From assembly GCA_964405465.1 (NCBI GenBank), contig CAYONZ010000014.1:9906-73905 (forward strand): a stretch of DNA of 64,000 bases, in the 5' to 3' direction. This stretch comes from CAYONZ01 sp964405465 (GTDB lineage Bacteria; Bdellovibrionota; Bdellovibrionia; Bdellovibrionales; JAMPXM01). The notes beneath the pieces are model-generated. The model was not told the DNA's origin, did no database searches, and saw only the letters and a list, made by a program, of their open reading frames with translations. The translations under genes were made by a program, and so were the position numbers. This document shows positions 1 through 8,291 of the stretch, piece by piece (the first letter of the stretch is position 1; the number at the start of each line of letters is the position of its first letter).

Positions 1-920
1 ACGACAGTGCCGGGTCGAACATCAGTTATGTTTACCAGTCGGTCCCAGGACTTCCGCAGGGCTATTACTCCGCCAGCGTTTACGTTCACGCCGACACCTC
101 CACACAGGTTGCACTTTGGGTGGAAGAGCCCGCCGTGATGTGCGCTGGCGCCAAAGCAAATGTCGTCGCCCAGACATCGGGCCCACTTGAAATTTGCAGC
201 TCACAATCTGGTCTCGGTATAGAACCAATGGCCAATGGTTGGGTTCGTCTTTGGGTTTCTTTCTATCACTCGAGTCCCTCGAACACCATTTACATTAAAC
301 TTGTTCCCGCTTGGGGACCCAGCGGATTTCGCGACGACACCTACACTGGAGCCGCATATTTTTGGGGAGCACAGCTTGAACAAGGCATGGGCCCATCAAC
401 CTACATTTCTTCACTGAGTGCCCCGACCACCCGGGACGGAGACATTGTCTCTTTCACTACGACTTCGTTTATGAATTTAACTGGAGGGGCGATTGCTGTT
501 GAAGCAGGAACCAAAGGTTTTACTCACTTAGGTAACCGAGGCCTTGTGGGATGGTACCAGGACACCTTAAATTCGATGGATCTTCTTTACCAGGCAAGCC
601 TCGGGGCTTCACAGTTTAAAACGGCCACGACAATGGGACAAGGGCCCACTTTGCAAGGCGCCTCCTTGCCAGCAAATGTGATGAAAAAATTCGGTTTTAG
701 CTATGATGGTCCAGCGAACACGGTGGTCTTTGGAGAGACCGGGACAGCCGCTACTGCGACCACAACACCGATTCCACCTTCACTAAATACTCTTTATTTA
801 GGCTGTTCAGCCGGGTGCCATGATGGTTTAGCTGAACAATTCAACGGCGTCATTAAACGATTCCAATATTACAACACGCCACTCACTCCAGCACAGATGG
901 ATCTCGCGACAGCACCGTAG
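1..920 (+). CDS. Lectin-like surface protein, C-terminal part (partial)
   Basis: The reading frame is open from base 3 to the TAG at 918-920, so the start lies before the window and about 305 residues are visible. The first part is beta-rich and reads like a carbohydrate-binding sheet (SASVYVHADTSTQVALWVEE). It is followed by the layout seen in phage tail and surface proteins, GAQLEQGMGPSTYI then TRDGD, leading into a concanavalin A/LamG-like domain that ends in FNGVIKRFQYYNTPL. The likely role is sugar or surface binding outside the cell; this is inferred from fold pattern only. No catalytic motif is visible. A GTG at 120 could be mistaken for the start but the frame is clearly coding before it. 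Confidence 0.7.
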   Translation, partial: DSAGSNISYVYQSVPGLPQGYYSASVYVHADTSTQVALWVEEPAVMCAGAKANVVAQTSGPLEICSSQSGLGIEPMANGWVRLWVSFYHSSPSNTIYIKLVPAWGPSGFRDDTYTGAAYFWGAQLEQGMGPSTYISSLSAPTTRDGDIVSFTTTSFMNLTGGAIAVEAGTKGFTHLGNRGLVGWYQDTLNSMDLLYQASLGASQFKTATTMGQGPTLQGASLPANVMKKFGFSYDGPANTVVFGETGTAATATTTPIPPSLNTLYLGCSAGCHDGLAEQFNGVIKRFQYYNTPLTPAQMDLATAP

Positions 921-930
921 AGGTGCTGTC
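908..930 (+). terminator. Stem-loop overlapping the stop codon
   Basis: A perfect 9-bp inverted repeat (GACAGCACC at 908-916 and GGTGCTGTC at 922-930) closes a 5-base loop that contains the TAG stop of the lectin-like gene. No strong T-run follows, so it may be a weak terminator or an mRNA 3'-end stabiliser. Confidence 0.4.
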
Positions 931-955
931 CAGAACCGACACACCTTATTTCCGC

Positions 956-1009
956 TGCCGGCAGAGCCGGCTCAGAGACCAGTGCCGGCCGAGCCGGCTC
1001 AGAGAACAG
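956..1009 (+). repeat. Two 27-bp tandem repeats with internal palindromes
   Basis: Units at 956-982 and 983-1009 match at 25 of 27 positions. Each unit contains GCCGGC-3nt-GCCGGC, so each can fold on its own. They sit in the 343-bp gap (921-1263) between the lectin-like gene and the next secreted protein. The rest of the gap shows only short CTAGT-like repeats and a small CCCG/CGGG hairpin near 1178-1191, and no convincing gene. Confidence 0.7.
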
Positions 1010-1263
1010 CTCCGCAGAGCCAAAAAAATACCACAGACCTATAATCACAGCAGACTAAAACCTGCCCATTTGCGGCCCTGTCGAATCTTTAAACAGCTGA
1101 ATTGAAACTGACGACAAACAAGTGCGGCATTCTTCATGCAATTCTATGACAACTGACTCGAGTGCTAGTCATTCTAGTCCCGTTAGTTCGGGCGCCAATA
1201 ACTAGTGCCCCAACTATCCAATTCCAGAACCCAAGCCAGGAACTCAAGTGAGGAGCCCAGTTG

Positions 1264-3942
1264 ATGCCCTGTTTCGCTGATCGACAAACGCAGAAGTTCA
1301 AAGCTCTACTTCTATTTTTGCTCTTGGGAACACTCAGCTCCGCACCTTTGGCAAAAGCTCACCTTGACGTTTCGAATCCTCGGCCACCAAGAATCTTTCA
1401 AAGCAGTTGTGTGGATCTTGTCGAGGACATCACGACGACCGATGTTGCAACCACTACAAATCAAAAAAATATCGAGACCAACCCGCACCAATCAAGTGAA
1501 GACGTCGCCAAAAGAATCGCCCGGTACCTCGAGGAACTTCAGCCGGTCTTATTAAATCCGCATAACCCTAACTCCGCCGCCACCTCAAGATTTACATCAC
1601 TGGAGCATCAGGAATTTGCGTCGGACTTAATCAGATTTTTTGAAAAAGAATTTCGTTTACCTAATGCAAACCGAGATCTTATTGCCAATCAAGATACAAG
1701 CAAAGCGATTGAAGTCTATTCAACTACACTTGAGCAACTCAATTCCCAAATTCGAAAATTCAATGAGAGCCAAGTTCCTCCTCGGTTTTGGACCGCACAA
1801 GCATTTGGCTTCAACTTCAAAAATGGCAAAAGACCCAGTGAAAAAAAGATTCTAGAGCTCGAAAAAAAGACCGATGACGCTCAACTCAAGTTGAGCAATC
1901 AGCATAAAAATCTCGAGCAACGAATTGCTCAAAATCAAAACTTGCTTTCACAGATAAATTTGTGGAGCGAAAAAATTGAACACGAAATCGACTTTCTAAG
2001 AGCCTTCGAAAAAGTCGTTTTCGGCGACTTTAACAAGCGAGATGACAACGACCCACAAAAAGCGATGCTGCAAAACCTTCTCACAAAAATCACCGAATCC
2101 ATCGAATACCTCGAGGATAAAGCCTTTCAACTCAATCATGTGCGAGCGTCGTTCACCAATCTCAACGAAGCTAATCTGATGACAAACGACCTCGTTAAAG
2201 AGGTCAGATCAAGTGTTCGCTATCATTTTGAAGCCTCCCAAGGTGAACCCATTACAGAAGCCACATCCGAAACCACACCGACAGCAGACTCGCATCGTTC
2301 AAGCCAAACTCTGCCCACGAGAGCCATCGCTCGTAGCCAGTCACAGGGGTGGATTCAACGGGTCAGCAATATGGGTTCAAGACTCAAGCATCTCTTCGCA
2401 AGACAGCCCAAAGAATTGCTTCTCACTCAAGAAGAGCTCAAAGTCCTGCGAGATTCAAAAAATCCTGAGGACGTCAGAAAATATCTCAAGGCGATTCAAA
2501 AACAAGTCGGGAGTTGGAACTTCGAAGATTGGTTTAAAGATTCTGGAAACGACTTTCTCTGGCACACCAAGGACTCACTTCTCAGGCGATCGGACCTGCC
2601 CTATGACGTCCGCGAGCAAGCGGCACTCGAGTACCTTTGGATGAGCAGAAACCGTCTTGCTGCGCTCGAAGAAATTCTTGCATCACTCAATGAAACAGAA
2701 AAAAAACGATACACGGCTGAAATCAAGCAGTGGCAGAAGTCTTCAGACGAACGCAAGAAGCAGTTGTTGGCAGAATTTTATTCTCGATGGAACTCGTCCA
2801 TCCAATTCGGATATCTTAAGACACTGCAAAGGCTAGCTGAACTCGAGCTTTTTGATGTCAATTCAAAAAATATCAGTGGCTATTCGACTCTCATACGTGC
2901 CGGCCATGCAGGACAGAAAGATGTCGTGGAGTGGTTACTTGAAAACCCACAACTCGATCTCTCCCAAAGAGACGAATTCGGTTTGACAGACCTAGAGAAT
3001 CTTCGCCTTTCTGGAAGAAAGGTCATTGCCAACACCATTGAGTGGAAACGGCCCGAAATCAGCTCGCGACATTTCAAAGCAAAACGTTTAAAAAAAGACG
3101 CCTCTCCAAGTTTTCTCAAAATACATCCGGGACAGTTTTTCATGGGCGATGGGGTCACCGGCAACTTACAAAAAATCGCCAAGCCTTTTGAGTTGATGTC
3201 AAAATTTACCGACGTTCAGACTTGGTCTGAAGTGATTGAACTCGCCAAAGAACACCTCGGATCCGGACTTTTCAAAGTTCGCCAAGGCCATTTGGTCGAT
3301 CGCAATTCGCAAGGTCGCTTCGGCTCAGCACAAAACACCCTCGAGGTCATCGATCTCACGAGCCTCGATATTTCTATTAGCAAAGACGAGACAGCCAGCA
3401 AAACATGGGTCAAGAAAAAGAACTTCCGAGATATAAGCGTCTGGCTTTCCCTACTCAATGCTCTTTCGCAAAGTGGAGAAGTCAAAGTACAACAAAAACT
3501 GGCGGCGCTCTTCCTTGGCCACACCAAGGGTGCGGTCTATCGCCTACAAACAGATAGCGAAGCTGAATTTGTCACGCGCCTTCGCGGCAAACTCGATGGC
3601 AACTATCAAAGCTTAGTCATACTCCACAACAGCGTCGCACCTCACCAAATTGATGCGAATAAGCTGATCAATGGACAGCCGATTTTTGGGTTACTCACCC
3701 AAGATGAATTCGTTCAAGACCATAAAACTGGCACACCAATGACTCTCAATGTTCGAGTTGCCCCGCATAATTCCCTGAGGTTCACGGCGCAGTCGTTCCT
3801 CTCCAACAATGCCGTCTTTCGAATTGCGAGAGAATTTGCAGAAGCGCAAAGCGCGAAAGACCTTACCCAAGCGCAGGGCGCAGGAGAATTTCAAGAAGCG
3901 CAAAGTGCTGCTACCCTCACCGAAGTGGATGAACGCCCTTGA
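1264..3942 (+). CDS. Secreted coiled-coil/ankyrin/truncated FGE-sulfatase-like protein
   Basis: The protein has 892 aa. ATG 1264 is preferred over TTG 1261 because AGGAG lies 8 bases upstream. A signal peptide (LLLFLLLGTLSSAPLAKA) is followed by a helical, coiled-coil region at about residues 80-330 that weakly recalls TelA-type proteins. Two ankyrin-like units sit near 535-585 (GYSTLIRAGHAGQKDVVEWL). From about 615 the sequence follows a formylglycine-generating-enzyme-like domain: IHPGQFFMGDG, then KPFELMSKFTDVQTWSEVI, then GAVYRLQTDSEAEFV. The second half of that family, with its active-site cysteines, is missing, and the tail is a short repeat. The helical region is related to the protein at 53137-54786. 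Function is unknown; it probably acts in the periplasm or outside the cell. Confidence 0.75.
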   Translation: MPCFADRQTQKFKALLLFLLLGTLSSAPLAKAHLDVSNPRPPRIFQSSCVDLVEDITTTDVATTTNQKNIETNPHQSSEDVAKRIARYLEELQPVLLNPHNPNSAATSRFTSLEHQEFASDLIRFFEKEFRLPNANRDLIANQDTSKAIEVYSTTLEQLNSQIRKFNESQVPPRFWTAQAFGFNFKNGKRPSEKKILELEKKTDDAQLKLSNQHKNLEQRIAQNQNLLSQINLWSEKIEHEIDFLRAFEKVVFGDFNKRDDNDPQKAMLQNLLTKITESIEYLEDKAFQLNHVRASFTNLNEANLMTNDLVKEVRSSVRYHFEASQGEPITEATSETTPTADSHRSSQTLPTRAIARSQSQGWIQRVSNMGSRLKHLFARQPKELLLTQEELKVLRDSKNPEDVRKYLKAIQKQVGSWNFEDWFKDSGNDFLWHTKDSLLRRSDLPYDVREQAALEYLWMSRNRLAALEEILASLNETEKKRYTAEIKQWQKSSDERKKQLLAEFYSRWNSSIQFGYLKTLQRLAELELFDVNSKNISGYSTLIRAGHAGQKDVVEWLLENPQLDLSQRDEFGLTDLENLRLSGRKVIANTIEWKRPEISSRHFKAKRLKKDASPSFLKIHPGQFFMGDGVTGNLQKIAKPFELMSKFTDVQTWSEVIELAKEHLGSGLFKVRQGHLVDRNSQGRFGSAQNTLEVIDLTSLDISISKDETASKTWVKKKNFRDISVWLSLLNALSQSGEVKVQQKLAALFLGHTKGAVYRLQTDSEAEFVTRLRGKLDGNYQSLVILHNSVAPHQIDANKLINGQPIFGLLTQDEFVQDHKTGTPMTLNVRVAPHNSLRFTAQSFLSNNAVFRIAREFAEAQSAKDLTQAQGAGEFQEAQSAATLTEVDERP
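3828..3909 (+). repeat. Imperfect duplication at the 3' end of the coiled-coil gene
   Basis: The coding DNA repeats GAGAATTT-GCAGAAGCGCAAAG against GAGAATTT-CAAGAAGCGCAAAG, giving FAEAQSA and FQEAQSA in the protein tail. The repeat lies where the FGE-like domain breaks off. Confidence 0.5.
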
Positions 3943-4034
3943 TACTAATTGGTCCAGTTGCCATAGTCCGGTTAGAATCAAATTTCAAAAGGATTCCCCG
4001 ATTTCAAGCGCGGAGATTATTGTCAGATAGATGA

Positions 4035-4087
4035 CGAAAATTTGCCGAGAATTGGCAGGGCGACAAAATTTTCGGCACGTCGTTTTT
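4035..4087 (+). terminator. Inverted repeat, possible terminator
   Basis: CGAAAATTT at 4035-4043 and AAATTTTCG at 4066-4074 form a 9-bp stem, and TGCC/GGCA (4043-4046, 4054-4057) form a smaller stem inside. A short T-run follows at about 4080-4084. It lies in the 321-bp gap 3943-4263, which otherwise shows only an AT-rich leader for the next gene. Confidence 0.4.
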
Positions 4088-4263
4088 AGCTAAGCCTAGA
4101 TATACCAGAGATAGAACGGGACTCGAATTTGCAACTTCCCCGTTGGTGCAATTGAGTCTTCAGTTAGCTATCTCGTTAGTTGGCCTTGGCTGAATTGCAC
4201 TTATCTGTCGCTTGTTTTGGTTTTTAATTTTAATTTGGAATTCGCTTTAAAGGAGAGCCCCTC

Positions 4264-5337
4264 ATGGCCCATTTACCTCGCCCCACTCACCTCACGCGTA
4301 TGGCCCTTATCGCTTCACTCACCGCAGCTTCGCTTGTTAGCCATGGCCCTGCACAGGCATCGGGCGCAAAAGAATTACCCACTAAGACCACAGCCCTAGC
4401 CACCTTGCGTGCCTTGGGCCTCTCGTGTGAGAGCCTTGTCTCGACATCTCCAACAATAAGTGATGGACTTGAGACGGCACAAAATTCAAAGCCACAATCG
4501 CAAAAGCTCATCAGCTCTAAAGACCTGAAAGAAATATTGAAGACAAATACCGCGGGTGCACCTGGAGACCAAGTGATTCGCCAGGGCTTTGAAGAACTTT
4601 TGAAGGGCTATGATATGCTTTTGAGTTCACTCAAAGCTATTGATCCTTCAAATGAAAAACAGGCCGCGGTTTTTCAAGCAGACTTTGATGTGCTGGTGCA
4701 AAAAGTAGAACTCTATCGTCAAGAGATTCAATCGAGCTTCGACGGTTGGCTAGCCCCTGAACTCAACCAATCAACCATGGTAAAAGTGTTGCAGTCTCGC
4801 GACCATCTCGATCAGTTGTTTGCAGAGATCAGACTCTTTGAAGCCCGAGCGCGAACCACTGAGCTTCAGGCTCCGGCGCCGCATATGGCAATCGCCCATC
4901 GTATTTATGAATTTGCAGTTCCTAAAGGTGAAACTCCAATAAAGGTTCGCTTTGGCAACGACATCACTCAAGAGTTTTTGCGCAGTGATGAGATCAGTAC
5001 GAAAGCTTCGGCCATTATGTTTATTGAAACATTGAAAGCCGGACGCAAGAAAGTGGATTTTGAAGATGGAAAAAAAGTCCGCGGCTACCAACGATTCTCA
5101 GAGAGAGTTTTTGTAAAAAACCTAAAAACTCCAGGATTAGGCGAGTTCATTGACGTGGAATTTGCTGAAGTGAAACTCGAAAATGGGCCGCGAATTTTTG
5201 CCGTGGTTGATAAAGAGATTTTCCATTTTGTTTTGGTTTCTGGCAATACTGACACTTCAATGTTAACTCGTCACTTGCTAGCCGAAGATACCTTCGATGC
5301 ATTTCAAACAGAAAACTGGCTAAACAAAAAGCCATAA
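4264..5337 (+). CDS. Secreted protein of unknown function
   Basis: The protein has 357 aa. ATG 4264 has AGGAG at 4251-4255, 8 bases upstream. The N-terminus is a signal peptide (MALIASLTAASLVSHGPAQA) ending near residue 32, so the protein is exported. The mature part is mainly helical up to about residue 200 and then appears beta-rich (KGETPIKVRFGNDITQEFL, RIFAVVDKEIFHFVLVSG). I recognise no family, active-site motif or lipobox. It follows the coiled-coil protein on the same strand but 321 bp away with a possible terminator between them, so it is probably transcribed on its own. Confidence 0.75.
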   Translation: MAHLPRPTHLTRMALIASLTAASLVSHGPAQASGAKELPTKTTALATLRALGLSCESLVSTSPTISDGLETAQNSKPQSQKLISSKDLKEILKTNTAGAPGDQVIRQGFEELLKGYDMLLSSLKAIDPSNEKQAAVFQADFDVLVQKVELYRQEIQSSFDGWLAPELNQSTMVKVLQSRDHLDQLFAEIRLFEARARTTELQAPAPHMAIAHRIYEFAVPKGETPIKVRFGNDITQEFLRSDEISTKASAIMFIETLKAGRKKVDFEDGKKVRGYQRFSERVFVKNLKTPGLGEFIDVEFAEVKLENGPRIFAVVDKEIFHFVLVSGNTDTSMLTRHLLAEDTFDAFQTENWLNKKP

Positions 5338-5356
5338 GTTTAAAAAATTTGGATCA

Positions 5357-5398
5357 GCACAATAGTTTGTACAATCTCTTGTGCGTTTTATTTTTTTA
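5357..5398 (+). terminator. Rho-independent terminator
   Basis: GCACAA at 5357-5362 pairs with TTGTGC at 5379-5384, with TTGTACAA inside the loop. The T-rich stretch GTTTTATTTTTTT follows directly. It would end the upstream secreted-protein transcript and overlaps the last codons of the convergent lptG gene. Confidence 0.55.
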
Positions 5399-6467
5399 GA
5401 CGAACCAGCAGAATAAGCGAAACCATTAGTCCCACCAAGTTCGGAATCCATGCCGCCATTAAGGGCGGCACGAGCCCTTGTTTGCCAAGGGTCAACCCGG
5501 AATGATAAAACACATAATAGAAAAACGTCAGCGCAATACAAACTCCGATATTGATCGCAGCTCCACCCGATCGCTGTTTCGTCACACTAAAGGGAATACC
5601 GATAAAGGACATCACCACCGCAGCAAAGGCAAAGCTAAACTTGCTCTGATAATCGACCTCATATTGAACCGTATCTAACCCGGCCTCTTTGTTTCGCTGA
5701 ATAAATCGCTTCAACTCACCAACACTTAAAACTTGCGAACTCTGTGCGGTCGATTGCAGATCAGCTGCATCTTGCCCCATATTGATCGATTTTTTTTTGA
5801 ATGCCTGGGTCACCGGAAGCTGGGTGACTTTTGAAAACATGGTCACTGACCCTTTGTTGAGTTGCCAAAGAGGCCCCTGCATCGAAACTTCCTCTGCCGA
5901 AATGAGCTGCATGAGTTTCCAGTTTTCATCAAAGTAGTACATCATTAAACCCTGTGCGATACCCTTCTCGGCCTTGAGGGTTTTGATATTGTAAAGAACA
6001 TTACTTGTTCGATACCAAATTTTATTGGTCTTAACAGTTGAGTAAAGCCCTGGTTGTTTTTTTATATCGACAAAGTAAACATAGTTTTTTTTCTGATTGG
6101 TGAACGGCAAAACTCGATCACCTATCCAAAACGAAACTCCAGAAATAAAAACCACCAAAATCAAAATCGACGAACTCACCCGCGCGAGTGACATGCCCGA
6201 GCTAAACAGAGCCACTAACTCATTGCTCTTATTCAGCGAACTCAAAGTAAAAACAGTGCCCATCAAACAAGCAACCGGAATCAGTTGCGCCACAATCCAT
6301 GGAGTATAAAACGTGTAGTACTCAAACATGGCTTTCGTCGAGGCGCTAAAGCGCACCATTGCTGACACGAAGTCCACGGCAACAAAGAGAGTCACGAAGA
6401 CGACAAGGCCACCTAAAAAGTAGCCCAAAAACATTTTGCCTATATAGCGATCAATAATTGTGAACAC
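5388..6467 (-). CDS. lptG: LptG/LptF-family lipopolysaccharide export permease
   Basis: The protein has 359 aa, the usual length for YjgP/YjgQ permeases. GTG 6467 is the first start in frame. It has the family layout: an N-terminal helix (RYIGKMFLGYFLGGLVVFVTLF), two more helices before residue 115, a periplasmic beta-jellyroll of about 190 residues, and three C-terminal helices. ELVALFSSGMSLARV is the typical cytoplasmic coupling segment. LptF and LptG are the inner-membrane pair that, with the LptB ATPase, lifts LPS from the membrane. LptG is favoured over LptF by overall similarity, but the two are hard to separate by eye. No second permease or lptB is nearby. It is divergent from the receiver gene at 6615. 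Confidence 0.9.
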   Translation of the reverse strand: MFTIIDRYIGKMFLGYFLGGLVVFVTLFVAVDFVSAMVRFSASTKAMFEYYTFYTPWIVAQLIPVACLMGTVFTLSSLNKSNELVALFSSGMSLARVSSSILILVVFISGVSFWIGDRVLPFTNQKKNYVYFVDIKKQPGLYSTVKTNKIWYRTSNVLYNIKTLKAEKGIAQGLMMYYFDENWKLMQLISAEEVSMQGPLWQLNKGSVTMFSKVTQLPVTQAFKKKSINMGQDAADLQSTAQSSQVLSVGELKRFIQRNKEAGLDTVQYEVDYQSKFSFAFAAVVMSFIGIPFSVTKQRSGGAAINIGVCIALTFFYYVFYHSGLTLGKQGLVPPLMAAWIPNLVGLMVSLILLVRLKK

Positions 6468-6579
6468 ACATAGATCTTATGAAGCCTTGAGGTGGTCGTC
6501 AAACACTGCGAACTTTCTTAACTCTTCGTCTTGCTTAATTTTTTCGCCTAGTTCTCTCGATAGTTCTTGGTAGCTTTGC

Positions 6580-6608
6580 TTGACAGTCGCTTGCGAAAAT
6601 CATTTACT
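6580..6608 (+). promoter_or_regulatory. Sigma-70-type promoter for a possibly leaderless transcript
   Basis: TTGACA at 6580-6585 matches the -35 consensus. A 17-base spacer leads to TTTACT at 6603-6608 (4 of 6 -10 positions). The expected transcription start, about 7 bases on, falls at the ATG at 6615, and no good Shine-Dalgarno site precedes that ATG. Confidence 0.5.
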
Positions 6609-6614
6609 GAGAGC

Positions 6615-8291
6615 ATGGCATTACGCGTCTTGTTGGCTGATGAAAGCAACGCCATTAAAAAAGTGATTCAACTCGCTCTGCAAGATTTCGGGGTCGAGGT
6701 TAAAGCTGTGCAAGTCGGGCTAGATGTGCTCGAAGTGGCACGGAGCTTTAGGCCTGATATTGTCTTTGCGGATGTCTTGTTGCAAAGACGTTCTGGCTAC
6801 GAGGTCACTGCCGATCTTAAAAATGATCCAGGGCTTGCGCACATTCCTGTGGTCTTGATGTGGAGCTCATTTATGGAGCTCGATGAAAATTCATTCAATA
6901 ACTGCCGCGCCAATGCTCGGCTTGAAAAACCATTTGATCTCGAAAATCTACGCTCACTGGTCTTAGATCTCGTACCCAAAACACAATCGCAAAAAATTTC
7001 GCAGTACCTCGACTTTCCGCCAAATATTGCAGACCCAGTCCGAGCCGAGGAACGTGAACGCAAAGACAAGCTCAAGCAAATGGCCAAACGTGGGGCACAG
7101 GTGGATCCCGTACAAACACGTTCACAGCCTCAAGCTTCACACCCCGGCATACAGAATCAAACTTCTGCGGCCCCTCTCGGAACGCCTCTCGGAACGCCTC
7201 TCGGAACGCCTCTCGGAACGCCTCTCGGAACACAAAGTCACCCTCAAAAAAGTCACTCTCAAATGAGTGCCGCAAAGACTCCGCCCTCGGCTCCCTCCAA
7301 AATGCCGTCAACCGGATCCGCAAAAACTCCTCCGGCACCGCCACGTGGAGCCCAGACTCCCAGCGTACCGCAGCGACCTGATGCCAAAGCAGAAGCGAGC
7401 AAAAACCAAGAGCGAAAATCTTGGTCGATGGAGAGCTTTCAAGATATTGAGTCGTTCGCAGAAGCAGAAGGCTTGGCTTCGCATGATCCTAGTGATGACG
7501 AAGATTTTTCGCGCCTCAAACTCAACGACCTCCCGCAGCCCAAGGCTGACTCGCAGCGGGCAATTAAATCGGCCGCACGTGCCACTCCGACTGCGCCACC
7601 AAAATCGATCACGACCACTGCCGAAACCGCTGAGGCCGATGACGACGAACCCTGGTCGACTCAAGATCTTTCGCGATTTAAGCTAGATCTTCCTCCGGTG
7701 AATGTCGAAAGCGAAGAGCTCTCAGTATTGATTGATCTCAATAAAAATGAGGTCGAAGAAGTTCCTCGTGAATTCGCGTCGTCTCGACCAAAGCCGATTG
7801 TCAAAGATCATCGTGGTTATCAAGAGCCCGAAGAAGAAATCGAATTTAATGTGAGCGACGATGCTCATGATTTTTCCTCTCCTAAGACCTCACATCATGA
7901 TCAAGCCGAACAGACAGCTGATCAAGAGGCTGATACTTTGAATGACCACCGAACGCAGTTAGATGATGACGAAGAGGCGGTTTCGTTTGAACTTGATCTC
8001 GGGCAAGGCCGAGACATTGCAACGCGAGAAACAGGGTCATTTGCATCGCAGTTTTCTGAGCTTGAACCTGATTTTTCGGCACCAGTGCAGACGACTTCGT
8101 CAGCGAGCCGCACCTCCAACACGAAAATCCCTGAGCTCACAGTGGAGCAACTCGAGGAAATCGTGAGAGCCCAATCGATTTCGATCATTGAAGGCCTTGT
8201 TCACAAACTTGTTCCAGAAATCGCAACTCGTCTCATCCAAAAGGAATTGGATCGCTTACTTCGGGAAGAAGACGGAGAAATTTCACCATGA
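6615..8291 (+). CDS. Receiver-domain protein with long Pro/Ala-rich linker and conserved C-terminal helix
   Basis: The protein has 558 aa from ATG 6615; a TTG at 6567 is in frame but lies upstream of the predicted promoter. Residues 1-115 are a complete CheY-like receiver: the acidic pair in LLADES, the phospho-acceptor Asp in FADVLLQRRSG, and Lys in LEKPFD. A low-complexity linker rich in Pro, Ala, Ser and acidic residues follows, including GTPL repeats. The C-terminus is a conserved amphipathic segment (IIEGLVHKLVPEIATRLIQK) of a type seen in deltaproteobacterial response regulators. No DNA-binding domain is present, so it probably acts through protein contacts, much like RomR, the polarity protein of Myxococcus and Bdellovibrio; that parallel is inference. 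The stop overlaps the nadC start by 4 bases. Confidence 0.8.
   Translation: MALRVLLADESNAIKKVIQLALQDFGVEVKAVQVGLDVLEVARSFRPDIVFADVLLQRRSGYEVTADLKNDPGLAHIPVVLMWSSFMELDENSFNNCRANARLEKPFDLENLRSLVLDLVPKTQSQKISQYLDFPPNIADPVRAEERERKDKLKQMAKRGAQVDPVQTRSQPQASHPGIQNQTSAAPLGTPLGTPLGTPLGTPLGTQSHPQKSHSQMSAAKTPPSAPSKMPSTGSAKTPPAPPRGAQTPSVPQRPDAKAEASKNQERKSWSMESFQDIESFAEAEGLASHDPSDDEDFSRLKLNDLPQPKADSQRAIKSAARATPTAPPKSITTTAETAEADDDEPWSTQDLSRFKLDLPPVNVESEELSVLIDLNKNEVEEVPREFASSRPKPIVKDHRGYQEPEEEIEFNVSDDAHDFSSPKTSHHDQAEQTADQEADTLNDHRTQLDDDEEAVSFELDLGQGRDIATRETGSFASQFSELEPDFSAPVQTTSSASRTSNTKIPELTVEQLEEIVRAQSISIIEGLVHKLVPEIATRLIQKELDRLLREEDGEISP
7173..7232 (+). repeat. 12-bp minisatellite, five copies, in frame
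   Basis: CCTCTCGGAACG is repeated five times head to tail (the last copy has one change). It encodes PLGT units in the receiver protein linker. The unit is a multiple of three, so copy-number change would alter linker length without breaking the frame. Confidence 0.9.

Noticed and set aside
1..920. Phage tail protein as sign of a prophage
   Set aside because: No other phage gene is present; lectin-like domains of this kind also occur in bacterial surface proteins.
956..1009. Two repeats that could suggest a CRISPR or attachment site
   Set aside because: Only two copies, no spacer, no cas gene or integrase; better described as a palindromic tandem repeat.
2213..2644. 143-aa ORF inside the coiled-coil gene
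   Set aside because: Another frame of a clearly coding gene, with no ribosome site or family.
7173..7232. Short direct repeats that could suggest a CRISPR array
   Set aside because: The 12-bp units are head to tail without spacers and encode a protein linker.
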